From contig JANDJZ010001268.1 of NCBI GenBank assembly GCA_027943245.1, positions 1 through 16,916 on the forward strand: a stretch of 16,916 bases of DNA. Reading direction: 5' to 3'. Each line of letters starts with the position of its first letter. Position 1 is the first letter of the stretch. A program made the translations under genes and the position numbers. Below are positions 9,339 to 16,502 of this stretch, in pieces. The notes beneath the pieces are model-generated. The model did no database searches. It was given only the letters and a program-made list of their open reading frames with translations, and was not told where the DNA came from. Origin of the DNA: Acanthamoeba sp. SK_2022b (Eukaryota; Discosea; Longamoebia; Acanthamoebidae).

Positions 9339-9361
9339 CGACCCCGCCCGGCGCGGGGTCG
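9339..9361 (-). terminator. Hairpin terminator of the mce operon
   Basis: A perfect 9-bp GC-rich stem (9339-9347 with 9353-9361) and 5-base loop begins 25 bases after the last mce-operon stop codon on the minus strand. No U-tract follows, which is common for hairpin terminators in high-GC actinobacteria. It sits between the mce operon and the rpoB promoter, where separation of the two units would be expected. Confidence 0.6.
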
Positions 9362-9386
9362 TCGCACGTCCGGCCCGGCGGCGTCC

Positions 9387-10139
9387 TCACAGGGCGCGGA
9401 TGTCGTCCACCAGCCAGCGGTCGCCCTCGCGCTGCATCTGCACGACCACGCGGTTGCCGAAGACGGTGGGCTCCTGGGTGTCGGCCGTGACGCGGGCCTG
9501 GTCGAAGAACACCAGCACCGAGGCCCGGTCGGCGTCGCACTCGTCGCCGCACTCGCGCGCCGCGGCGCTGCGGGTCACCGTGCGCACCTGCACCTGGCGC
9601 TGGGGCGCCAGCTCGTCCAGGGCCGGCGCGATCTGGTCGAACTGCTCGGCGAAGTCGTCGGTCATGACCGCGGTGGCGTCCTGCTCGTGCTGCTCGAGCT
9701 CGTCGAACCGGTAGGTGAACACGGTCTCCATGGCGGTGCCGGCGGCCGCGGCGGCCTGCCGGTGCGCGGCGGCGACGTCGCCGTCGCCCTGCCAGCGCTG
9801 GTAGCCGTCGACGGCGGCCCAGGTGCCCAGGCCCAGCGCGACGACGGCCAGCGCGGCGAGCGGCACGAGCACCTTGAGGGCCGCGCGCGACACGCCCGGG
9901 CGCGGACGCGGCTCGCGGGCGGCCTGCTGCTCGGCGCGCGCCTCGCGCCGCTCGGCCCGGCGCTGCGCGCGCGTGGGGCCGGCCGGCTCGGCGGGGCCGT
10001 CGCCGGCCGCGGGACGACGCGCGGCGGTGCGCACCGGACGGGGCGCGGTCGTGGTGGCCGGGCGCCGGGCGGTGGAGGTGGATCCCGGACGGGTCTCGCC
10101 GGCGATCCGGCGCCGGGCGGGGCGCTTGGGGTCGCTCAC
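9387..10139 (-). CDS. Mce-associated membrane protein (second copy)
   Basis: This 250-residue protein is the last gene of the mce operon. Residues 1-85 are a basic, Ala/Arg/Pro-rich, probably disordered cytoplasmic region containing a charged stretch (RAQRRAERREARAEQQ). One membrane helix follows at about 87-108. The external domain (about 115-250) resembles the NTF2/SnoaL-like domain of Mce-associated proteins, with TDDFAEQFDQI (160-170) and the C-terminal DRWLVDDIRAL. A Cys pair (C197, C201) in the external domain could form a disulfide. The GTG start at 10139 overlaps the stop of the preceding gene as GTGA, so I prefer it to an upstream in-frame ATG. Mce-associated proteins of mycobacteria are thought to stabilise Mce complexes; a direct role here is inferred from that and from position. 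Confidence 0.8.
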   Translation of the reverse strand: MSDPKRPARRRIAGETRPGSTSTARRPATTTAPRPVRTAARRPAAGDGPAEPAGPTRAQRRAERREARAEQQAAREPRPRPGVSRAALKVLVPLAALAVVALGLGTWAAVDGYQRWQGDGDVAAAHRQAAAAAGTAMETVFTYRFDELEQHEQDATAVMTDDFAEQFDQIAPALDELAPQRQVQVRTVTRSAAARECGDECDADRASVLVFFDQARVTADTQEPTVFGNRVVVQMQREGDRWLVDDIRAL

Positions 10140-10720
10140 TGGCCGTCCTCCTTCGGGGTCTGGGGCTGGCCGGTCTCGGCCGTCATCGCCGCGATGCTCT
10201 CGAAGTCGTCGACGCGCCACGCGCCGTCCTGGCGCAGGAACGCGACCTTCCAGCGGAAGTGCCGGCGCACCGCGGTCTTCTGGTCGGTGTTGGAGATCGA
10301 CGCGTCGACCGCGACGAGCACCTCGGCGGAGTCCGCGTCGAAGGAGTCGATCGCCACGCCCAGCACCTCGGGGTCGCTGCTGCGCTGCTTCTTGGCGGTG
10401 AGCGCGCCGAAGATCGCCTCGGTGACCTGGTCGAACTGCTCGCGGTAGTCGTCGGTCAGCAGGCCGGCCATCCGCTGCTGGTAGTCCTCCAGCTCGGCGA
10501 CGTCGTAGGTGTTGTAGGCGGTGGCGAAGTCGTTCGCGGCCGTCACCAGGTCCTGGCGGGCGGCGCCGTCGTCGTCGCCGGCGAACGCGCGCGGCACGAC
10601 CAGGCCGGCCACGCCGAGCAGGACGCCCAGGACGACCAGCGCGACGAGCAGACGGACGACGCCGCGCGGCGGACCCTCGGTCACCTCGCCGTGCTCGGTC
10701 CCAGAAGCAGTGCGCTCCAT
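10136..10720 (-). CDS. Mce-associated membrane protein (first copy)
   Basis: This 194-residue protein has a short cytoplasmic N-terminus, one membrane helix at about 21-42 and an external domain. It shares a pattern with the next gene: an YNTYDVAELEDYQQRM helix, then LLTDDYREQFDQV (88-100), and GAWRVDDFESI near the C-terminus. This marks the pair as paralogues of the Mce-associated (Mas) type. The ATG at 10720 has a strong GGGAG ribosome binding site 7-8 bases upstream but overlaps mceF by 40 bases. A GTG at 10684 would instead give the GTGA overlap seen at other junctions and a protein 12 residues shorter, with no good ribosome binding site. Both starts keep the membrane helix. The assignment rests on position and architecture. 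Confidence 0.8.
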   Translation of the reverse strand: MERTASGTEHGEVTEGPPRGVVRLLVALVVLGVLLGVAGLVVPRAFAGDDDGAARQDLVTAANDFATAYNTYDVAELEDYQQRMAGLLTDDYREQFDQVTEAIFGALTAKKQRSSDPEVLGVAIDSFDADSAEVLVAVDASISNTDQKTAVRRHFRWKVAFLRQDGAWRVDDFESIAAMTAETGQPQTPKEDGQ

Positions 10721-11871
10721 GTGTTCTCTCCCTCGGTGGACGGCTTCCCCTCCGAAGCCGCTGGCGGTCGGTTGACCGACGACGTCCGCGACCCGCGCGG
10801 GACGAGGTCGGGGTCCGTGCAGTCGGTGCCCACGTCGAACTCCTGCGTCGTGCGGTCCTCGGGCGGACGCTCGGCCGCGGTGTAGCCGTCCTCGCACGCC
10901 TTCGGCGTCGGCGTGAGCACCAGGCCGAACGACGCGTCGTAGCGGCCGTCCGGCCCCTTGTCGACGACGCTGTACGAGCCTTGCACGAGGTACGGGTACA
11001 GGATGTAGATGGCCTGCAGCCCGGCGGTGCGGCGCGACAGCGGCTCGACCGACGACGTGAGGTTGCCGAGCAGCTCGGTCAGGTCCTCCTCGTTCTCGCC
11101 GACGACGGCGTCGACGAGCGCGGCGCTGCCCGGGCCCTCGTCGAGCAGGCGGCGCACGTCCGGGTCGGCGTCGACGAGCGTGTCCGACAGCAGCCGCAGG
11201 TCGCGCGAGAACGAGCCGATCTGCGCCGACTTGTCGATCTGGGTCTGCAGCACCGAGTCCGAGTCGCGGATCAGGCGGCGGGTCGCGTCGAGGTTCTCGG
11301 TGGCGTCGGCGACGACCTCCATGGACGTGTCGAGGATGCGCGACAGGTCGCGACCGACGCCCTCGAAGGCCTGGCCCAGCTCGTCGACGACGATCGCGAG
11401 GTCCTGGGTGTCGACCGACGCGACGAGGTCGTTGACGTCGACCAGCACGGTGGCGGTGTCGAGCGGGATGCGGGTGTCGTCGCGGTCGATCGTCGAGCCC
11501 TCGGCCAGGTAGGGGCCGCCGGACGTGCGCGGGCGCAGGTCGACGTACTGCTCGCCGATGGCCGACTTGTTGGCGACGCGGGCCTCGACGTCGGCCGGGA
11601 TGCGCGGGGCGCCGTCCTCGAGGTCCAGGCGCGCCTCGACCCCCTCCTCGACGAACTGCAGGTCGCCGACCTTGCCCACGCCGATGCCGCGGTACGTCAC
11701 CTCGGCGCCCACGAAGATGCCGCCGGAGTCGGCGAACGTGGCGACGACGGGATAGGTGCGGTCGATGACGAGCCGGTCGAGCTCGGCGTAGCGGCCGCCG
11801 ACGAACGCGCCGCCCAGCAGGGTGATCAGCGCGAAGACGACGAGCTGGACCTTGGTCAGTCGGGTGATCAT
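10681..11871 (-). CDS. mceF: MCE family protein MceF
   Basis: This 396-residue protein is the sixth MCE subunit by position. A membrane helix lies at about 8-26. The MCE domain (about 39-115) starts TYPVVATFADSGGIFVGAEV and contains the VTYRGIGVGKV loop and the SAIGEQYVDLRP end. A long helical region follows (about 140-300), as expected for the needle-like part of Mce tunnels. The tail holds the YLVQGSYSVVDKGPDGRYD segment. In mycobacterial Mce complexes one copy of each of A to F forms a six-sided tunnel in the periplasm carrying lipid. The ATG at 11871 overlaps the mceE stop as ATGA. The end overlaps the first Mce-associated gene. Confidence 0.9.
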   Translation of the reverse strand: MITRLTKVQLVVFALITLLGGAFVGGRYAELDRLVIDRTYPVVATFADSGGIFVGAEVTYRGIGVGKVGDLQFVEEGVEARLDLEDGAPRIPADVEARVANKSAIGEQYVDLRPRTSGGPYLAEGSTIDRDDTRIPLDTATVLVDVNDLVASVDTQDLAIVVDELGQAFEGVGRDLSRILDTSMEVVADATENLDATRRLIRDSDSVLQTQIDKSAQIGSFSRDLRLLSDTLVDADPDVRRLLDEGPGSAALVDAVVGENEEDLTELLGNLTSSVEPLSRRTAGLQAIYILYPYLVQGSYSVVDKGPDGRYDASFGLVLTPTPKACEDGYTAAERPPEDRTTQEFDVGTDCTDPDLVPRGSRTSSVNRPPAASEGKPSTEGENTWSALLLGPSTAR

Positions 11872-13247
11872 CGGCGCACCACCGGGTCGAGGAGGGCCGC
11901 GGCCAGGTCGGTCCGCGGGACGCCGGCGGGCACGCTCAGCGCCGTGGGGGCCGCGGCCGAGGCGGCCGCCGGCCGGCACAGCCGGAACAGGCCGCAGAAC
12001 CAGTTGCGCGGCTCCTCAGGCTCCGTGGCCCCGCCCTGGTCGCCCTGCCCGGGCGTCGGCGCCGTGCTCGGGGCTGGCGTCGGGCGCGTCGACGGCTGCG
12101 GCACCACCGGGCTCGGCGCTCCCGGCGTGCCGTCGGCCTGCTCGGGCACGTAGCCGCGCACCAGGCCGAGCAGGTCGTCCAGCGGCTCGCCGGCCGCGCC
12201 GGGCTCGCCCCGCAGGGGGCCGGTGACCGCGTCGAGCAGCCCCTCCAGGTCGAGCACCTGGGCGAGCGTGTCGGCGTTGAGGTCCAGGCGCATCGACAGG
12301 TTCGTGTAGTCGCCCGGCTCGTAGGCCTTGGCCTCCTCGAGCGTCTTGCCGACCACCGCGTCGGTGAACGGGAAGGTCAGCAGCGCCTGGAAGGACGTGA
12401 CCAGGTCGTCGGCGGCGGTGCCGAGGTTGGTGAGCGTGGGACGGAGCGCCTCCAGGTCGGCCAGCACGTCGTCCTTGGACGCCTTGACGACACGGGTGCC
12501 GACCTCGCTGAGCCGCTCGAGCCCGTCGAGGAGCGTCACGAGCGCCTCGCGCTGGCCGTCGACGACCCGCAGCGCGTCCGGCACCTGGTCCAGCGCGCCG
12601 GTGATCGCCTTCTCCTGCTGCTGGGTGCGCCGAGCCAGCCGGTCGACCTTCTCCAGCGTGGTCAGGATGCGCTCCTTGTTGTCGTCCAGCCGCGCGGCCA
12701 GGTCGCCGGCCGACGTCAGCAGCCGCTTGACCTCGGCCTCGTTGCCGTCCAGGGCCCGGTTGAGCTCGCGCACGATCGTCTGGGTCTTCTCCAGGCCGCT
12801 GCCGTTCAGCAGCAGCGACGCGGCGCTGAGCACCTCCTCGACCTCGGGGTTGCGACCGGTCTGGCTCAACGGGATGGTGTCGCCGTCGCCGAGCTCGCCC
12901 TCGGCGCCCTTCTCCGGCGCCTCCAGCGAGACGAACTTCTCGCCCAGCAGGCTGGTCTGGCGGATCGTGGCCCGGGCGTTGTCGGGCAGCTTCACGTCGC
13001 GGTTGAGCGTCACGTCGACCTCCGCGGTCCAGCCGACGAGGCGGACGTCGCTGACCCGGCCCACCGGCACCTCGTCGACCCGCACGCCGCTCTGCGGCAC
13101 CAGGTCGAGGACGTCGCGGAACTGGACGGTCACCGTGTACGGGTCGTCGCCCACGTCGGCACCGCCGGGCAGCGGGACGTCGTAGGGCGACATCGAGCAG
13201 CCCGACAGCAGGGCGGCGGCCACGCCGGTCACGAGCAGGCGCTTCAC
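11868..13247 (-). CDS. mceE: MCE family lipoprotein MceE
   Basis: This 459-residue MCE protein is predicted to be a lipoprotein. Its signal peptide ends in the lipobox L14-S15-G16-C17, so C17 should be acylated and anchor the protein to the outer face of the membrane. This is the usual feature of the E subunit (LprK type in mycobacteria). SPYDVPLPGG follows the lipobox, as in relatives. The MCE domain lies at about 35-110 and a helical region runs from about 135 to 340. A Pro/Thr/Gly-rich linker (369-412) leads to a hydrophobic Cys-containing segment, WFCGLFRLC (416-424), and an Ala-rich end. The GTG at 13247 overlaps the mceD stop as GTGA. A longer in-frame reading starting upstream is only an extension into mceD and lacks a signal peptide. 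Confidence 0.92.
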   Translation of the reverse strand: MKRLLVTGVAAALLSGCSMSPYDVPLPGGADVGDDPYTVTVQFRDVLDLVPQSGVRVDEVPVGRVSDVRLVGWTAEVDVTLNRDVKLPDNARATIRQTSLLGEKFVSLEAPEKGAEGELGDGDTIPLSQTGRNPEVEEVLSAASLLLNGSGLEKTQTIVRELNRALDGNEAEVKRLLTSAGDLAARLDDNKERILTTLEKVDRLARRTQQQEKAITGALDQVPDALRVVDGQREALVTLLDGLERLSEVGTRVVKASKDDVLADLEALRPTLTNLGTAADDLVTSFQALLTFPFTDAVVGKTLEEAKAYEPGDYTNLSMRLDLNADTLAQVLDLEGLLDAVTGPLRGEPGAAGEPLDDLLGLVRGYVPEQADGTPGAPSPVVPQPSTRPTPAPSTAPTPGQGDQGGATEPEEPRNWFCGLFRLCRPAAASAAAPTALSVPAGVPRTDLAAALLDPVVRR

Positions 13248-14440
13248 GGGGCCACCCCCAGCATGTCGGCGATCGAGTCGTTGACCTGGTCCGGCCGGGT
13301 CGTGGCCACGCTGCCGGCGGCCGGGGCCGCGCCGACGGCGGCGCGGTTGCGGGCCGACGACGAGCCGCCGGTGAGTCCGCCGAGCAGGTCGCCGAGCGTC
13401 TTGCAGACGTCCGTGGACCCGGTGCCGCTCTCGCCCAGCAGGGTGCACAGGAAGGTCTTGGGGTCCTCGAGCCCGCCGAACAGCATCTTCTCGATGTTGC
13501 TGCGGTTGTCGAGCGTGCCGTAGCGGCCGTTGTAGGTGAGCGCCACGTTGGACAGGGCGGTGGGCGCGTCGACCACGACCTGCTCGAGCGCGTCGCGGTG
13601 CTTCACCAGCACGCGCGAGATCGAGGTGAGGTCCTCGACGTCGTCGCCGAGCACCTGGCGGTTCTCCTTGACCAGGTCGCGGACGTCGACGAGCGCCCGG
13701 CTCAGCTCGTCGACCGTCGCGGCCAGGTCGCCCCGCTCCCCCTCGAGCACCTCGGCCACCTGCGCGGTGCTGTCGTTGAAGCGCCGGACGGTGGCGTCGT
13801 TCTCGCGCAGCATCGAGACGAACTCGGAGATCTCGCGGACCGAGCCGAACAGGTCGTCCGAGCTGTTCTCGAGCGTCTGGCTGAGCCGGCCCACGTCGCG
13901 GATGGTGTCGTTGACCTGGCGGCCCTCGCCGTCGAGCTGGCGGGCGCTCGCGTCGAGGAGCTTGCTCAGCGAGCCGTCCTTGTTCGCGCCCTTGGGGCCC
14001 AGGGCCACCGACAGGTCGTCCAGCGACTGGTAGACCTCGTCGAGCTCGACCGGCACGGCGGTGCGATCGCGCGGCAGGTGGGCGGACGCCTTGAGCCGCG
14101 GGCCCTTGGTGTAGGCCGGCGCGAGCTGCACGAACCGGTCGCCGACGACCGACGGCGAGACCAGGACGGCCTTGACGTCGGCCGGCAGCTCGACGTCGTC
14201 GGAGTACTCGATCGTGGCCCGGACGACCTCGCCGCGCGGCTCGAGCGCGGTGACCCGGCCGACGGGCACGCCGAGCACCTTGACGTCCGAGCCCTTGTAC
14301 AGGCTGTTCGTGGCGGCGAAGTCGGCGGTGAGGGTGCGGGTGCCGTCGCGCTCGCTGAGCACGACGACGGTCGCGACCACGAGGGCCAGGACCACGAGCG
14401 CGGACAGGATCCGTCCGGTGCGGGACAGCAGGGCGGTCAT
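13244..14440 (-). CDS. mceD: MCE family protein MceD
   Basis: This 398-residue MCE protein has a membrane helix at about 10-28. The MCE domain (about 34-113) includes KGSDVKVLGVPVGRV and VVGDRFVQLAPAY. A long, charged helical region runs from about 130 to 310 with many DLA, VDEL and similar heptad-like units. The C-terminal third has an aromatic patch (ALTYNGRYGTLDNRS), a Cys pair in FLCTLLGESGTGSTDVC, and a low-complexity Gly/Ser/Ala tail ending MLGVAP. The ATG at 14440 overlaps the mceC stop as ATGA. A much longer in-frame reading extends upstream through mceC but is not real: it has no MCE content before this ATG. It is one subunit of the inferred A-F lipid-transport tunnel. Confidence 0.92.
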   Translation of the reverse strand: MTALLSRTGRILSALVVLALVVATVVVLSERDGTRTLTADFAATNSLYKGSDVKVLGVPVGRVTALEPRGEVVRATIEYSDDVELPADVKAVLVSPSVVGDRFVQLAPAYTKGPRLKASAHLPRDRTAVPVELDEVYQSLDDLSVALGPKGANKDGSLSKLLDASARQLDGEGRQVNDTIRDVGRLSQTLENSSDDLFGSVREISEFVSMLRENDATVRRFNDSTAQVAEVLEGERGDLAATVDELSRALVDVRDLVKENRQVLGDDVEDLTSISRVLVKHRDALEQVVVDAPTALSNVALTYNGRYGTLDNRSNIEKMLFGGLEDPKTFLCTLLGESGTGSTDVCKTLGDLLGGLTGGSSSARNRAAVGAAPAAGSVATTRPDQVNDSIADMLGVAP

Positions 14441-15432
14441 CGCGTCACCCCCAGGGCGTCCTTGAGCTGCTGGGCCAGGCCGAGGTTCGGCGGCAGGCCG
14501 GCGATGTAGGAGTCGAACCACGGGCCCGAGCCGAGCGCGTTGGCGAAGACGGTGTCGAACGGCGCCATGACCCGCAGCGCCTCGTCGAGGCTGGCCTCGT
14601 GCTTGCGCAGCATGCCGGTCACCTTGCCCAGCTGGGTGAGCGCCGGCTTCAGGTCGGCCCGGGTGTCCTCGACCAGGCCGCGCAGCTCGCCGGAGATGCG
14701 CTGGGTGGAGACCAGCAGCCGGTGGATCTCGTCGCGCCGGGCCGAGACGGCGCGGAACAGGACGTCGGAGTCCGCGAACAGCGTCTCCAGCTGCTCGTTG
14801 CGGGAGCTGACCACCTCGGTGACGGTGCGCAGGTTGCCCAGCAGCGACTGCAGCTGCTCGTCGCGCGCGGCCAGGTTGCGCGAGACGGCCGAGACGCCCC
14901 GCAGGGCGCCGCGGAACTCCTCGGGCGTGCGCTGGGCGACGTCCGACAGCGTCGTGAGCGCCGTGCTGATCTGCTCGACGTCGAGCCGGTCGGTGGTCTC
15001 GCTCAGCTCGGAGAACGCCTCGACGACGTTGTACGGGGCGATCGTGCGCTCGAGCGGGATGGTGGCGCCCGCCTTGAGGTCGCCGTCGCCCTCCGGCATG
15101 AGCGCGAGGTACTCGGCGCCCAGCAGCGTGCGCACCTTGATCTGCGCCGACGTCCGGTCGCCGAGCTCGGCGCCCTTGTCGAGCTGGAAGCTGACCTTGA
15201 CCCGGTCGCCGTCCAGCGCGATCTTCTTGACCTCGCCGACCGGCACGCCGGCCACGCGGACCTCGTCGCCGGACTGCAGCCCGCCGACCTCGGCCAGCTC
15301 GGCGTGGTAGGTGTCGCCGCCGCCGATGAGCGGCAGGTCGTCGGCGCGGAAGGCGGCCAGCATCATCGAGCCGATGAGGGCGAAGCCGACGATGCCGATC
15401 GTCGTGTGGTTGCGCTCGCGGAAGGGCTTCAC
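14437..15432 (-). CDS. mceC: MCE family protein MceC
   Basis: This MCE protein has 331 residues from the preferred GTG at 15430-15432. It begins (M)KPFRERNHTTIG, a common opening for this subunit, with a membrane helix at about 10-30. The MCE domain (about 39-115) holds LQSGDEVRVAGVPVGEV and LLGAEYLALMPEG. A helical region (about 130-290) follows. The C-terminus has NALGSGPWFDSYIAGLPPNLG, typical of C subunits, and ends ALGVTR. The preferred start overlaps the mceB stop as GTGA, in keeping with the other junctions. Another GTG three codons earlier (15441) is possible and closer to the GGAG sequence. The choice changes only the first three residues. Confidence 0.92.
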   Translation of the reverse strand: MKPFRERNHTTIGIVGFALIGSMMLAAFRADDLPLIGGGDTYHAELAEVGGLQSGDEVRVAGVPVGEVKKIALDGDRVKVSFQLDKGAELGDRTSAQIKVRTLLGAEYLALMPEGDGDLKAGATIPLERTIAPYNVVEAFSELSETTDRLDVEQISTALTTLSDVAQRTPEEFRGALRGVSAVSRNLAARDEQLQSLLGNLRTVTEVVSSRNEQLETLFADSDVLFRAVSARRDEIHRLLVSTQRISGELRGLVEDTRADLKPALTQLGKVTGMLRKHEASLDEALRVMAPFDTVFANALGSGPWFDSYIAGLPPNLGLAQQLKDALGVTR

Positions 15433-16502
15433 GACTCGCACCTCGCTCCGCCGACCTGGAGGCCGTCGTCGCCGCCGATCTGCAGCTTCGTCTCCTGCTG
15501 CAGGCCGAGCAGCGGGATGCGCGGCAGCTCGACGACGCCCTTGATGTCACACAGGTAGAAGTTGAAGTACGAGCCGTACGACGCCGACGCGGCCAGCTTC
15601 TTCATCTTGATCGGCAGGATGTCCAGCGACGTCGCGGTGCGCTGCAGGTTCTTGCGCGTGCTCAGCCGGGCGGTGAGCCGGTTGAGCTGGGCCACGTCCT
15701 CGGTGAGCGCGGGACGTCCCTCGACCAGCAGGTCCGACGTCTCGTCGGTGAGGTCCGAGACCGCGTCCACGGAGTCCAGGATCGCGTTGCGGTCCTGCTT
15801 CAGCCCGGTGACGAACTGCTGCAGGGTGTCGATCATGTCGCCGAGCTCCTCGTCGCGCCGGCCCACGGTGTCGAGCACGTCGTCCAGGTTGACCACCACG
15901 TCGCCGATCAGCTCGTCGCGCTCGGCGAGCGTGCTGGTGAGCGAGGCGGTGCGGTCCAGCAGCCGCTCCACCGAGCCGCTCTCGCCCTGCAGGGTCTGGA
16001 TGATCTCGTAGGCCAGCTTGTTGGTGTCGTCGGGCGAGAGGGCCTGGAAGACCGGCTTGAACCCGTTGAGCAGCACGTCGAGGTCGAGCGCCTCCTCGGT
16101 GCGGTCGTCGGGGATGGTGGCGCCCGCCTTCAGCGGCGACTGCGCTCCCTCGGCGCCCTGGCTCAGCGCGATGTAGCGCTGGCCGACCAGGTTGCGGAAG
16201 CGGATCTGGGCGTGCGTGTTCTCGGTCAGCCGGTGGTCGGAGTCGACGGCGAAGGTGACGAGCGCCTTGTCGCGGTCGTGGATCTCGATCTCGCGGACCG
16301 AGCCGACGGCCACACCGGCGATGCGGACGTCGTCGCCCTTGGCCATGCCGGTGACGTCGTGGAAGACCGCCTTGTAGGTCGTGCGGTCGCCGAAGCTGCC
16401 GTTGCCCAGCAGCATCATGAGGAACACGGTGGCCAGCGCCGTCGCGGTCAGGAAGGCGACGAGCTTGACCAGCGCGGCGATCGAGGCCTTATCGAGCTTC
16501 AT
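15429..16502 (-). CDS. mceB: MCE family protein MceB
   Basis: This 357-residue MCE protein starts MKLDKASIAALVKLVAFL, with a membrane helix at about 9-32. The MCE domain (about 40-118) contains MAKGDDVRIAGVAVGSV and NLVGQRYIALSQG. An ALDLDVLLNGFKPVFQAL segment follows, then a long helical region to about 310. The segment SYGSYFNFYLCDI near the C-terminus is characteristic of the B subunit. The ATG at 16502 has a clear GGAGG ribosome binding site at 16512-16516, 9 bases upstream. The first 14 bases overlap the end of the preceding gene. It is one of the six inferred subunits of the lipid-transport tunnel. Confidence 0.92.
   Translation of the reverse strand: MKLDKASIAALVKLVAFLTATALATVFLMMLLGNGSFGDRTTYKAVFHDVTGMAKGDDVRIAGVAVGSVREIEIHDRDKALVTFAVDSDHRLTENTHAQIRFRNLVGQRYIALSQGAEGAQSPLKAGATIPDDRTEEALDLDVLLNGFKPVFQALSPDDTNKLAYEIIQTLQGESGSVERLLDRTASLTSTLAERDELIGDVVVNLDDVLDTVGRRDEELGDMIDTLQQFVTGLKQDRNAILDSVDAVSDLTDETSDLLVEGRPALTEDVAQLNRLTARLSTRKNLQRTATSLDILPIKMKKLAASASYGSYFNFYLCDIKGVVELPRIPLLGLQQETKLQIGGDDGLQVGGARCES

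Noticed and set aside
9098..9490. Plus-strand open frame across the rpoB promoter region
   Set aside because: It overlaps the start of rpoB and the end of the mce operon in antisense, has no ribosome binding site and no recognisable protein character.
10981..12153. Plus-strand open frame of 390 codons opposite mceF and mceE
   Set aside because: Antisense shadow with low-complexity composition; both genes on the other strand have clear MCE features.
14441..15550. Long N-terminal extension of the mceD frame through mceC
   Set aside because: The sequence before the ATG at 14440 is Arg/Ala-rich out-of-frame mceC, while the ATG gives a proper membrane helix and MCE domain.
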